Below, piece by piece: positions 21,860 to 33,195 of a stretch of 64,000 nt of DNA. Below the pieces are notes generated by a model that worked only from the letters and a program-made list of their open reading frames with translations, ran no database searches and had not been told where the DNA came from. Origin of the DNA: Vandiemenella viatica (lineage: Eukaryota > Arthropoda > Insecta > Orthoptera > Morabidae); assembly GCA_031002005.1 (NCBI GenBank), contig CM061921.1, positions 142,261,283 to 142,325,282 on the forward strand, given 5' to 3'. The stretch's first letter is position 1. Every line of letters starts with the position of its first letter. Made by a program: the position numbers and the translations under genes.

Positions 21860-23496
21860 GTATCACTACCATTAGTTTGTTGGCTTGTACCGGGATCATT
21901 TGTGACATCATTACTACTTACTACCGTTGTTGGGCTAAAGTATTCTTTAGGACTTCCCTTTCTTCCAATTCTTCGAACATTGTTTTCACTATTTCTATGT
22001 GGTGGAGAATTCCTCCCCCCTCCGTTGGCGTGGAATTGATTTCTTCCTCTTTCCTGATCATATGTCATTCGCCTTTCATGACGGAATTCCCGTTGATCTT
22101 TAAACTGGTTCCTGCTCTGGTAGCTCTCCTTGAATCTAACTTTAGCGCACTGGGTTTCATATCGGTGCACAAACTCACTCGCTGCCTCAATCGTTCTGAC
22201 ATCATGCATGACCAAAAGTTTTTGAATCTCCCCTGGCATCCTGTGAGCAACATCCAACACAATTTCTCTTTCAGGTGGTGGGTTATTCAGGTAATAACAT
22301 TTGGAAGTTTCATTTAGAAGGAAATCTTTGAGTGATTCCCTCCCAGGTTGATATTTCCTGCCATACCAGAGACCCCTTTTAACTTCATGTTGCCTTTCCT
22401 CTGACCAGAAGTTATTTAGGAAACTTGCTTTGAATTCTGCATACGTTTTACAAATCTGAAGCTGCCTTTCTCCCCAAATTCGAGCACTACCCCTTAAATT
22501 TTGATATACACTGTTCATTTTTTCACTGTCATCATAAACACTGAAAATCCTGTACTTCTCAAAACTGTTGATAAAATTTACTGGATGGATCCCTCCCTTG
22601 TCACTAAAGTTCTCAATTTCTATTTTTTCTGGTATAGCCAGGGACATTGGGTTTGCCAAACCAACTACATGTTGCACCTGTGATATCTTTAGATGGCACT
22701 TCACTTCTTGTAATTCTTCCCCAATTTTGGTTACTTGACTCTCGAAGTTGGGAATTTTAGTCATCTCCTCACTTAAATTCCCCACTCGCTTATCCAATAT
22801 TTCACAGCTTATTGCAACTTCATCTACAGCTGCTTCCAATTTAATATACTTTTCACCGACTTCATCTACTCTTTCTGCAACTCCTTCAAGTCTTATACTC
22901 AACTGAGTATTTTGCTGTTTGATATTTGCTATATTGTTTTCATTACTATCAATTCTTTGCCTGACATTTACTTCAAGGCATTCAATTTGTTTCTGTGTCT
23001 CCTGTCTAACAACTTTGCATGACTGTTTACACTTTTCTATATCACTGCAGACTTCATCAAGTTTCTGTGTCACCCCTTTTAATTCCTCCTTTATTTTACC
23101 CTCTAACTTTAACTCCAGAGCTGCTAGTCCATTACTGAAACTTTTATGGACATCTTCAGCATGACTTTTGAATTTATTTTGTATTTCAGTTGATTGTATT
23201 TCAAACTTAGTTTGGATATCAGTTGATAAATTTGATAACATTGTGAAAATCTTAACTATCAGGTTTGGATTATCCTTCTCAGGATCTGCTGGACCTTCAA
23301 ATGCTTCAAATATTGATGCATTTGTAGTGAGTATGGGAGAGCAAGTTTCAGAGTTTGGTGGACTGCTTTCAGGAGCTGGTGACAAACTTTCATTGATTGG
23401 TATCTCGGTGTTTAAAAATACTAACAAAGGTTCCTGGCTTGGGGGATCTTCTTTACTAGCTTCCCCCCCATTTTCAAAACTGCTTTCCTTATTCAT
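21850..23496 (-). CDS. gag: Gag of the 7.5-kb Ty3-type element
   Basis: A 548-codon frame opening with ATG 357 bp inside the 5' LTR. The N-terminal 90 residues are acidic and Ser/Pro-rich, residues about 90-270 are heptad-like and predicted coiled coil (many KLDEV, RVDEVGEKYIKLEAA patterns), and residues about 285-440 form the capsid-like domain (IENFSDKGGIHPVNFINSFE, SARIWGERQL). The C-terminus is a basic Arg/Asn/Gly-rich tail without a CCHC zinc knuckle, which probably replaces it in RNA binding. The second LTR element's Gag has the same plan and shares the HPV-FI-SFE-YRIF block. Frame is uninterrupted. Confidence 0.9.
   Translation of the reverse strand: MNKESSFENGGEASKEDPPSQEPLLVFLNTEIPINESLSPAPESSPPNSETCSPILTTNASIFEAFEGPADPEKDNPNLIVKIFTMLSNLSTDIQTKFEIQSTEIQNKFKSHAEDVHKSFSNGLAALELKLEGKIKEELKGVTQKLDEVCSDIEKCKQSCKVVRQETQKQIECLEVNVRQRIDSNENNIANIKQQNTQLSIRLEGVAERVDEVGEKYIKLEAAVDEVAISCEILDKRVGNLSEEMTKIPNFESQVTKIGEELQEVKCHLKISQVQHVVGLANPMSLAIPEKIEIENFSDKGGIHPVNFINSFEKYRIFSVYDDSEKMNSVYQNLRGSARIWGERQLQICKTYAEFKASFLNNFWSEERQHEVKRGLWYGRKYQPGRESLKDFLLNETSKCYYLNNPPPEREIVLDVAHRMPGEIQKLLVMHDVRTIEAASEFVHRYETQCAKVRFKESYQSRNQFKDQREFRHERRMTYDQERGRNQFHANGGGRNSPPHRNSENNVRRIGRKGSPKEYFSPTTVVSSNDVTNDPGTSQQTNGSDTKN
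21853..21859 (-). promoter_or_regulatory. Gag-pol -1 ribosomal frameshift site (A AAA AAC)
   Basis: In the gag frame the last codons are ACA AAA AAC then TGA. A-AAA-AAC is one of the most efficient known -1 slippery heptamers, it abuts the gag stop, and the pol frame is open in -1 from exactly this point. The second, diverged element in this window has A-AAA-AAT plus TAA at the same place (48853-48859). A downstream stem-loop would be expected; I did not fold it. Confidence 0.8.
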
Positions 23497-23853
23497 GGTG
23501 AAAATTTAAAAAGAGGAGAGAAAAAAAAAAATCGCCTATAATGGGTTTCCCTTTAACTGTTCAATTTTATCTGCACTGCACTTATCTTTCGACGCTCTGC
23601 GCCGCTTGTGAGCCCTCCAATTCTCTTCCAATCAGTTGTTAGTTGTTATCCCGAATTATCGCTGCCGGGTCTTCCTCTGTTGTTGCGGCCGCGTAAAATA
23701 TCTCCGCTCCTCGTCTTCTTTGGTTTTGGATCTTCTGGCGCACTGCTATCACTTCACAAGTTTGTTGATGTACCGTTTTAACTTTTTTCTCGTCGGTTTA
23801 CTTAATAAATCACTTTATTCGTAGGTCGCGAGAGTCCTGTCCATAGGTAGCCA
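23497..23853 (-). other. 5' leader with primer-binding site
   Basis: Non-coding between 5' LTR and gag ATG. Immediately inside the LTR (23834-23853, minus strand) is TGGCTACCTATGGACAGGAC, which starts with TGG as required to pair with a tRNA CCA end. The later part resembles Arg-tRNA primer sites known from insect Ty3 elements, but with mismatches; the tRNA identity is a guess. Confidence 0.6.
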
Positions 23854-24455
23854 TGTTGCATTTCTTCTCTTAGAAAAGCACACTAATGCTCGCGGATGGT
23901 GGGATTTATACATTTACGAAAATGTTTGAAACAGCAAATTCTGCTGACGCGGTCGCCAGTGATTCAGCTTATTAAGAATCACATAAAAAAAAGAATAACA
24001 AAATTAACTTTCCCAGTTTAATAGCGTTCAAATCTTAACCCACACCAGTCGTGAACATATATTACATCGGACTTCTATATATATATATGTACCCGAAGGT
24101 TGCAGAATCCTCAGTTAAAAACGGTTCACATTAGCAATACTTTATAAATTACACTCGCATTTTCACAACTAGAGTTCAACATTAAAAAAGAGAGTTCGGG
24201 AAAAACTCGCACATGGGTGGCGTGCCCGATGAGCTCGGCTGCCCCAGGAAGACTAGCCGGTACCACAAGTTGGGTTCGCGGGCGTTTTTAATTGTCTTCC
24301 GGTAGCCGGCATGCACTCCGGGGTCTTCCACGGTACTCCCACGGACCGGCGGGAAATTTAACATCAACTCGGCTGTATTTCAAATAGCACAGCCGGTTTT
24401 CGATCTCCTGGGCCACCGACTTTGGAAGCAGCCTCTATCATATGGCTATGCTACA
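23854..24455 (-). repeat. 5' LTR of the 7.5-kb Ty3-type element
   Basis: 602 bp, TG...CA, about 98.8 percent identical to the LTR at 16952-17555. Followed by the TGAT target duplication and the resumed LINE 3' sequence. Confidence 0.95.
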
Positions 24456-24640
24456 TGATCTGGGTTTTCCATTGTTTCCCCAGATCGCTCCATGCGAATG
24501 TTGGGATGGTTCCTCACAATAGCCCATGGGTGCCTCCTGTCATATCCCTTCCAAACCATTACCTTCCCGGATAGGTGCAATGCAGCCTCCGCCACACACT
24601 TTTAGTGAATCGCGTAGTAATAGTAGTAGGCACCCTGGAC
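24456..24640 (+). pseudogene. 3' end of the split LINE (copy 1, continuation of 15478-16951)
   Basis: Non-coding LINE 3' sequence resuming after the LTR element: ATCTGGGTTTTCC, CCCATGGGTGCC-like block, CACACTTTTAGTGAATCGC, then a (TAG/TAA)n tail near 24615-24630. It matches 62586-62770, the intact tail of the second copy, and the reverse-strand fragment at 39368-39500. Confidence 0.8.
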
Positions 24641-27600
24641 ATACACTTCCCGCGTTAAAGTGGATTCCAGTGTGTTGCACTAGGTTTACTTATCTCCACC
24701 CAATTCTCCTCAAATCTCGCCTCCCACGGCGATATCATCTAACCCCTTGAACTCTCGCCAATTATAGCCCCACCTGGACAACTTTATTTAAACCCTTCCG
24801 GTTTATTTTTAACACCGCAAATAATCCCACTAATTTTTGGAAAATATTTACCCCTCTGCCTTGCATTGTTGAGACCATTCTTTAGATTCCTCCTGATAAT
24901 CTGTTATCTACTTCTTTAACACATAACCATTTATTCTGTTTCACACCCTAGGAACGTTACCTCTAGAATTTCTCATGTAATTATTTATTGGCCTTAGCTC
25001 TCTCTGCTATAAATTTTAATTCTATTTCTGCCTCATATTTCTGCCTCTATCTATAACTTAATTTATTTTACTGCCATTTACTTCAATACTGTCATATTAA
25101 CTCCCTATAATTCATTTAATATGCAAGCACTTTTTCGTATTCCCCCATATTCACATTCTTGATCACTTAATACACTGTCCCACCTTAATTTAAAGTTTCA
25201 TTTATAACATGTTATTTTAGGTGATTTGATTCTTATATCTTCACGTATAAAACTTAATCAAGACCAGTTACCCATGTAACTCGCGAACGATAATCTTTAC
25301 AACAGCTAACACTCTTGCAGAAATATTTTAGTTACAAACATGCGATACTTCGCGTTACTACAATTTGATATTTCTTAATTCATCTTTCTTTACATTTCTG
25401 AACTTTCGTCTCTTGTAAATTTCTCTATTTTAAATGCTCTAAGATTAACTTTCCCAATTGACACGTTTATTTGCGTTATGTTGTAATTGAATGTCTTTCC
25501 TTTCAATCTCTCGTTCACGTCTTATGATTAACTAAAATTTTGGTTTTCATTTGCATTTTACCTTTACTTATTCCGAATTTTATTCACTCCTGAAAAACTT
25601 ATGCTATTACATATAAGCGGATGAAGCCACGGGTAACGGTTAGTATGCGTTAATTTGCCATACTTCTGCAGTAATTATTATAAGCACCGGTTCCATCAAT
25701 TTCGTTGTACATTTCCTTTTAACCATTAACATGAACTTGACACATTACTTTATAAGGATTGCCGTCCCCAACTGTTCTTCTTTAACTATTATAATCGTAA
25801 TTAATAGGTACTCGACTCCATTTAATTGCTGATAGCTTCTTATACACTTTTACTTAACTGATAGAAATGGGTTCAATAATCACAAAATTACTCCATCTTA
25901 ACACATTATACTAGTTCGAGAATTCTTTGTACTTGTAACTTATAGCATCGAGTGCTCACGAAAAATTTCATTCTACTTAACATCACTTCTCTTTCAGCTA
26001 GTCATTCAGGATTACAGAATAAATACATTTCCTCTTTCAACTTCTAATATAATTACTTGATAATGGTAAGGCATTTAAGTATAGGTTTTCTAGAGGATAC
26101 GTAATATGCACGTGTTAATTACAAAAATTTAAACAATTTATGATATTTCTTACTGGCAACAATTTTCACGAAAGTACTTTTACACATTTATTTCTGCTTC
26201 TCAGACAGTTACAAATACTTCACACTTTCACTTGGGGATTTAATTAAACAAATTACCTTTATGATTATAGCATTTTCCCGATTTGCTTTTACTCGATATC
26301 GCATAATCGTATATTTATAACTTATAATTCTGGCAGCTGAATGTAGACTCTTGACATTCCTTACATCTTCATAACTTAACTTATTTTATGGAATTACGCT
26401 TTAATTAGTAGCGTTACACATCTTTTTAAATTTAATACTGCAGCACTTTTACTTTGCGATTTAAATTCTGATAATATAAGGGCATGAACACTTTCTTGAT
26501 TTAAACATTAGGGCTTCCTTGAGGCATTGATACTTGGAGCTTGCATTATTTTTTCCGCCTACTACTTGCGACACTTACTTTCAGTGTTGTGGCCTCCATA
26601 AGATTGCTGAGCCAAACTGCTCGCTCGGCGATTTCCTGCTGTTGCAGCGATGGCTTGTGTCGACGACCCGCCTGCTGACTGCTGTGTTGTGGCTACCTCC
26701 AACTCCGCTCGGCCGCTTCCGTAATCGTACCATCTCCTCCTCCTATGTCTTCTGTGGGATACTGGATAGTGGATTAACTATTGCCGTTTACTCTTTTACA
26801 ATAACTTCACCCAAGCCATATCGTCTGTTTGATGCAGGGCTGGCCAAAGGACAGAAACCCTGAACTAAAGTCATGAACCTACATTGGACGAAATATTCAG
26901 TGATCTTACGAACCACTTGCACACCCTTCATGCAAGTGCACCCCACAACCTGACAACCACAATTTTACCCCTTCTTGTAGTGACCCCGCCAGCTGATTGA
27001 TAAGAGCCGACAGGGTAACCTTCCACTGGAGCCGTGGATAAGGACCGACCATAGAAGATCGACCACTGTTCTGATATGAATATTCGTCATAGGTTGCTAT
27101 TGAAACATCTGACAGGATTTATGGCTCTGTACATTCAAATATTAATATAGGAATGGAGGTTAAATTACTGTAAACGGCAGTTACGTATTTACACCTTTAT
27201 TTACATGAGCAATGTCTGATGGCATATGTGAATATCTACATGTTTAATTGGCTTTATAACAAAATGGTTATGCGTTCACCGGATCATTCCACACAGGGCC
27301 AAAGACCAGGGCGAGCATGTAACTTATTAGCGCCTCGCAGCCCAAACCAATTGGAATACAAGATTATGCCCACATAAATATGACCAAATGATTGACTTTT
27401 TAACTTTCCACACCCAGCTATCGCAGCAGAGCCCACCTTATTAGCAGACGCCAGGCATCATCTTCTCTGCAACCGCCGCGCCGGAGGCTTAGACTCCTCC
27501 CGGCGCCCTCGGCGTCGATATGGTACGTTGAAAGACTTTTGTAGAGAGACCTACAGACCCCTGCCCCCAGGGTTTAAATAGATACTCCTCCTTCCTATCA

Positions 27601-28406
27601 CCACTGTGTGGAGAGGGCAATACTCCTCACTAACCTGATGTATGAAGTCATTTTACCAGCTTGCATTAATTACAGGCGCTTGGCAACTGGTGACTTACAG
27701 CCTGCTGATATGCGTGCCACTTCTCAGGTCATAGCTCCTATTAATTAACTTTTTCATGCTCACCCGCCCTGGATACTGACTTGAAAATTAATTTGATGCT
27801 TTTTAGGCAAGTGATCGACCTAGATCACTACAAATCTCTTTATCAGTTAGCATTCCAACTATGTAAAACTAATCGGCTTGTAATATTCAACTCGAAATAC
27901 GAGGAGAAGCCAAGAATGAGCGGCAGACAGTCAGTGCATGGAGGAAATGGGGGTGAGAAGATATTAGTCTGTGGCCTATGTTGCTACGCTTTTAATGCTA
28001 GTGCCATCCTGGCTGGAGACGGATTTATAAGTTTGCAAGATATAAAACGGTCGAGAATTGTTTTCGAACAATGGGCGTTTTACTGGAGGATTTTCGAGAG
28101 AATAGAGAAGTCTCTATCAGGGTGACAATTGAAGACCTTGCAAATTCAAGTTACGTGATAAACGCGACCTGTGGTGTATAAAGAAAATACTGGGTCGTCA
28201 AGCGAAGCCTGTAACTAATTCATGATAAATGACAAACAAATTTTTTCTGGACTTTCGCATGGTTCGCATGAATGTGAGAGAGGGTAGAGAACCAAATTAT
28301 ACGAACAAGGCTATTTCAGAGAACTAATTCTGCTAATACGGCGCGTAGAAACGGTGACGAATGGGGTACTGGGTGAGCTAGCCTCTAAGAGATTTGTTGA
28401 TATATG
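24641..28406. other. 3.8 kb without recognisable gene
   Basis: AT-rich to 26530, then patches of higher GC (26570-26760; 27440-27590, the latter with a GC-rich palindromic stretch around CGCCGGAGGCTTAGACTCCTCC). Open frames at 26534-26863 (109 codons) and 27781-28125 (114 codons) have no domain, motif or neighbour that identifies them. The GC patches with TTTAAATAG near 27574 could be promoter or LTR remnants; I cannot show either. Confidence 0.5.
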
Positions 28407-28555
28407 CAGGAGCGGCTCTAGGGCGGTGCGAGCCATGCGACCCCTCGTGTGGGGGCGCCGAATAGGTCGTGAACGCGAAAAATGAAAAATAAATTTTACA
28501 ATAATAAAGATATTATTTTAACTCACTTTCATCCAGAAGAGTTTATAAGCGTAAA

Positions 28556-28720
28556 TGCTGGTTCACACTAGGCTAGTAACTTATTCAGGTACCGAGTAAT
28601 TTAGTATCTAAACGTGTCTGAACAACGAAAATTTAGTCGAGCATTTAAGTTTGTAGTTTAATCGAGTCAATACATTTTGCTCTATTATATCAGGCGAGTA
28701 ACGCTCCCCACCACGCCTCA
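28556..28720 (+). repeat. Left-end fragment resembling the second PIF/Harbinger element
   Basis: TAA followed by GCTGGTTCACACTAGGCTAG and further similar blocks matches the left end at 38088-38250 (GCTGGTTCGCACTATGCTAG) with scattered differences. Same orientation, no partner end found. Confidence 0.45.
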
Positions 28721-29260
28721 CTATTTACTGGTTGATCGGTTAAACCAATCAATTAACACTTCTTTCCAACCAAGTGGTGAATGTGGAATTTTCGTGAGTT
28801 TTGATACGCTCTGATAAGTAGCTTCAGTCACCAAATTATTCTTTGCCCAAATAAATTTGAGACCTTGTATTGAATAATCAACAGAACAATATACTTCATC
28901 TGCAGATTTAAAGTAAACAAGCCATCTTCTGTTATAAGTTTCTCCATTTGGCATTATCTTTTGAAAATGTATATTTGAAAAATGACGTCATCTTTTTTTT
29001 ATTTTTTTATTTTTGTCTCTGGCTGCAGGTCAAAGAGCGACCATTTTGTAATATCATCATAAATTGTATTTTGAACAGACGACGGTGGTGGTATGTATGG
29101 TATACCCCGTTCTGTAATATTTTGACCTGCAGACGACGTTCAAGCCATAGCTAAATTTTCTCGTACATACTGCTCTTTATCATCATTAGCCTCGTCTGAA
29201 GAACATCTACTTTTTTCCGATGTGTGTTGAGCTAGTTCTGATGACGACGATTCAAATGAT
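28721..29260 (-). pseudogene. hAT transposase N-terminus, TTF-type zinc-finger region
   Basis: The minus-strand frame 28721-28954 reads NGETYNRRWLVYFKSADEVYC, then WKEVLIDW, as in the TTF-type domain at the start of ZMYM1-like hAT transposases (NRRWLVYSKSxDAVYCFxC). Most of the zinc-binding cysteines are lost. More of the same domain may lie in other frames up to 29260. Its strand is opposite to the C-terminal piece at 39880-41170, so it is either an inverted part of the outer element or a remnant of another hAT. Confidence 0.55.
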
Positions 29261-29513
29261 TTCTCAACTTTAAAAAATATTTGCAAGCAATTTTAAAACC
29301 ATCTCAGTTACGCCTTGGTTTTCTTTTCTTTTTGAGTACTGGGCGCCAGATTTTTTTTTTTTAATCACCTTAGGTCTGATCCTCTTATATAAAACGCTAA
29401 TCTGGAGTCTGGGTACGTCGTCTATAGCTACTATAGCTATTGGCTAGAGAACGGTCACGTGCCAGCCTTCACTCGCCAATCAACAACCACCATATTATAT
29501 TTGTACCATCATC

Positions 29514-31430
29514 TTGCTTTTCGTTTATTTACAGCTAGACGCAAAAATTCATGTAAGGAGAAAGAGATTCAATATTTACGCTATTTTATCTGCATCAGTT
29601 AGACGCTGAAATTCATGTAAGGAGAAGGGGATGCAATTTTTACGCTATTTTATCTGTATCATTTATATGGACTAGGTTAAACAATAACCTAAGTTTTGGT
29701 AGACGGTAGAAACAATTAAGTTTATTAAAAACTCGGAGAAACGTAATAGGAAATGTATTAGTCAAATAAATAACAGTTATCCGTTTTAGAAATTATAGTC
29801 TCCGTCATCTAAAGTGAAATGCATTTATTTATTTTAAAATCCTAACCAAATACTCTGATAATCTAACCAGAGAAACGTATTCATATAACGAAATATATCA
29901 TTAAAGATGAATTCTTCGTTTCTCCTTATAAGCTTTTACATAATAAATTCCTACTACCATTATATATAATACCCTTAGTTTTCGATACATGTGTTAGCTA
30001 TAAACTGAGATTTAAGATAACTTTTTTTATCAGATTTAAATCATCAAGGATATGAATATTTACTGTATAAGCGATGTGACACTCGCGATTCAACAACGAT
30101 ATTATTGCCGCAAAATAGCACTGAGCAGTGATATTAGAAGTACTGAGAGCAGGGGAACAAAATTATTGCAAGGCAATTATATGTCACAAAGTTACAATTA
30201 GTATGTTCGTTTAAATTTTCATATTGCTTTTTATTTATCTACGACAAATCGATGCAGAAATTAATGTAAGAATTAGGAGTTTCAATATTTACGTTATTTT
30301 ATCTGCATCAGTCGTAAGCACTAGGTTAAGCCATAACCTAAGAATTTTTTTGGCAAACGATAAGAAACAATGAAGTTTCTTAAAAACTCAGAGAATCGTA
30401 CATACGTAATCGCGAAATGTATCAGTCACATAAATAACAGTTATTCGTTTTCGAAATTATAGTCTCCGTCATCTAACGTAAAATGCATTTATTTATGTCA
30501 AATCCTAACCAAGTGCTCTGATAATCTAACCAGAGTAACGTATTCATATAACCAAAGATATAATTAAAAATGATTCTTTTCCTTTCAAGTTTTCCCAGAA
30601 TAAATTCCTACTACCATCATAGATGATACCCTCAGTATTTGATAAACATATTAGCTATTAAATGAGATTTAAGAAAACCTTTTTATCAGCTCAATTCATA
30701 AATGACAATTCTACAAAGATATTCTTGCAGCCAAATAGTGGTGAGCAGAGATATTAGAGATTATTTACACAGCTTAGTAAATACGCAATCGCAAGGTCTC
30801 TGCTATTGGTAAATTCCAAATCTCATTCTGGCTTATGCTCAATTTAAATTGAATTAAAACTTTCGCTAATGTTGCTGCTTGATTAAAGTTTATTTATTAC
30901 GGTTTATTTCCTTTTGCATATTTTACTGAACACTTTCGTTAGTGGTATTTGTTCACGTTTATCTGTTTTTGATATTATACTTTCCGTCATTTAAAGTGAA
31001 ATAAAGTAAAGTAAATAAATTGTGATTACTGGAGATTCCTCCAGGAATTGCCGTGGTAAAACGCAGGACTCCTCTATAAATACTTTCCGAAATAAATTTA
31101 ATTGTATTATGGCGGTCCAGGCTGTAATACAACCTAATTCCTGCTTGAAATTAATGGTACAGGCAGTATTACAACGGAATTACTGCTTGAAAATAATATG
31201 TCTTGCGATTGAGTACAGTAGTATATGACATCTTTACTGAATGTTAGTTTGGCGGAATCGCGATCTCCAGTACACCCGATCGTTATTCCTTTTTGTTTAA
31301 AAGCTTTTCCTGGATAAATTGCTACTACCACCATAGGTGATACCCATCATTATTTGTATGAGGGTAATAGAAGCTATGACTTTCGAACGCAATATTAGTG
31401 GAGGTTGTGGTTAAGTTGACCAGAATCGCA
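29514..31430 (+). repeat. ~710-bp tandem repeat, two full copies and a partial third
   Basis: Unit 1 (about 29514-30225) and unit 2 (about 30226-30890) share ordered blocks: CACTAGGTTAAGCCATAACC-type, AAATAACAGTTAT, ATAGTCTCCGTCATCTAA, CTCTGATAATCTAACCAGAG and AATTCCTACTACCAT. A third, more diverged copy is recognised at 30890-31430 by TTTCCGTCATTTAAAGTGAAA and TTGCTACTACCACCATAGG. Unit 1 also has an internal ~64-bp duplication (29537-29665). Non-coding. Confidence 0.75.
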
Positions 31431-31796
31431 ACTGACACATTTTGTTACAGCATAATACACTCTGAAATGAGTTTTACAAACCAATTAAACTGCTTTCATA
31501 AGCGCCATGTTACCAAAAGTATTAATTAATGCGGGGTTCCATATTTAACGTGCTCAATTCTGCCTGGACCAGGAATAAAACTGATATTACATGGATAGAA
31601 AAAGTTTTTGGAAATCCTAATTTGATTTAATTTCATTGGTTCTTTACTTCCGTTGTCATTAATTCTGTAGAAGTTACTACTGTATGGCTATGTGAACTGC
31701 AAATTAAATATGAAGAACATTGCATAATCAAGGCCATTAGCATTATGTAATATCAATTCTGTATAATTAAGCAACTACAAAAATATGAACTGCCAG

Positions 31797-31894
31797 AAGA
31801 GCCGCTCGATTCGTGACCGCTTGCTACAGTCCTTATGAAAGCGTCACAGAACTGATTAGTATACTAGGCTGGGAGTCTCTGGTAGATAGACGAC
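31797..31894 (+). pseudogene. LINE RT C-terminus, 5' part (split by hAT at 31895)
   Basis: Frame reads RAARFVTACYSPYESV then TELISILGWESLVDRR, the standard C-terminal RT block of CR1/Jockey-like LINEs. The frame continues without loss at 35304 once the hAT element and one copy of its target duplication are ignored. Confidence 0.8.
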
Positions 31895-33195
31895 CAGTGC
31901 CGGATCTAGGGGGGGGCTAACCGGGGCTCTTGCCCCGGGTGACAACTTCAGGGGGGCGCCAAAATCGTGTGTTGGTGGCACATAAGCGCCAGGGCGAAAT
32001 ATTCATGTGCTGCCGACCCTTTTTTTTAGGTAAAGCGACGTGGTACACTGACCGAGGCGGCAACTTGAAAGGACGGAAAATTCATTGTTCTGTGACAGAG
32101 CAGGCCTTTAAACAAAGCTCTACTCACGGAATGGAATTCATTCCATCATTGTTAGCGGGAACTCCAGATATTCGTTGATTTATAAATTTTGCCATCTGAT
32201 GTTCGCATTCTTGCAGCTGCGTTCGAGTGATTAGCCCAGTTTTGTTTTAATACCTAAAGCTAAGGAAGAATCTATCATTATCAAATATCTCAGCGTTTCT
32301 CATCCTTTGTCAATCCGAGGACCAGTGAAATGTCAAAAACATTCGGATCATTAACTTATATGTGCCTTATTTCTTACCTCTGTATATATTAGGAACCAAA
32401 CTTATCAGTTGTTATTAGCATATACCGCCGTTTCTCAAGACATATACCTACAATAAAGCACTCATAAAACGTCGCTCTCCGAAAACGTATTTAGGGAATA
32501 GGCTGTTAAGCAGCCATATCCTGAAAATGCCAGATTTTTGATGGTAGTTGAAATATTAATTGTTTTTAGAAAGTTTGGATTACTAGCTTATTCTCGCTTA
32601 CAGTCTTATGCAGGACGAGACGATATCCATTTTTTTTTATGCCTTAGAGAATCAAATTTTTAAAATTCTGCCTTCGGATAACTTGCACTATCTTCACATA
32701 CCAGATTGGAAACGCTGATATATATTATAACGTTAACTTATTTCTTTCTGGCTCATTACTGTTTTTGTTAGCGCTTAATCCACAACATAAAATAATGAAA
32801 ATTTTTCCCACGCCTTGTCTCTCACATCAAATAAATTAAGATGATTGAATTTGGTATCGTTGGGAAGGGTATGACTTGAATTTATGGCTTTGATAGTTTC
32901 AACTGTTTCTTAGTTTTGTCAGTTACTTGAAATATGTTTAAATTTTTCGCCAAAGACGACCGTTCTTTTTGTTTTCCTTCTTTAAATGAACTAACGATTT
33001 ACTTTATCGATATTATTGACAAAATGCACATTGAATAATAACATTATTTAAATTATAATCGCAATGTTTGTAACATTTTGGTTGGGAAAACGTGCTTAAT
33101 GTTATAAAAGCAATCTACCGTGTTCATAATATCGAATCGAGTTTATCTATTTTCCACAAAAACAATTCTTGTAAAAATAAGCAAAGTGTCCTGCT

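Larger units (their letters stand above)
16952..24455 (-). mobile_element. Complete Ty3-type LTR retrotransposon (7.5 kb)
   Basis: Two direct LTRs (602-604 bp, TG...CA ends) enclose primer-binding site, gag, pol and polypurine tract, all in minus-strand order. The 4-bp target duplication TGAT lies at 16948-16951 and 24456-24459. The host is the 3' untranslated region of a LINE, whose sequence joins up across the insertion (compare CATCCTGATCTGGGTT at 62580). I count seven substitutions and one 2-bp indel between the LTRs, about 1.2 percent, so the insertion is fairly young. There is no env: 870 bp of non-coding sequence separates the integrase end from the 3' LTR. One frameshift inside RT makes this copy non-autonomous. 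Confidence 0.95.

Noticed and set aside
26534..26863. 109-codon plus-strand frame in a GC-richer patch
   Set aside because: Low-complexity composition with no recognisable domain; GC richness alone lengthens chance frames.
27781..28125. 114-codon plus-strand frame
   Set aside because: No motif, relative or gene context; length is within chance for this window.
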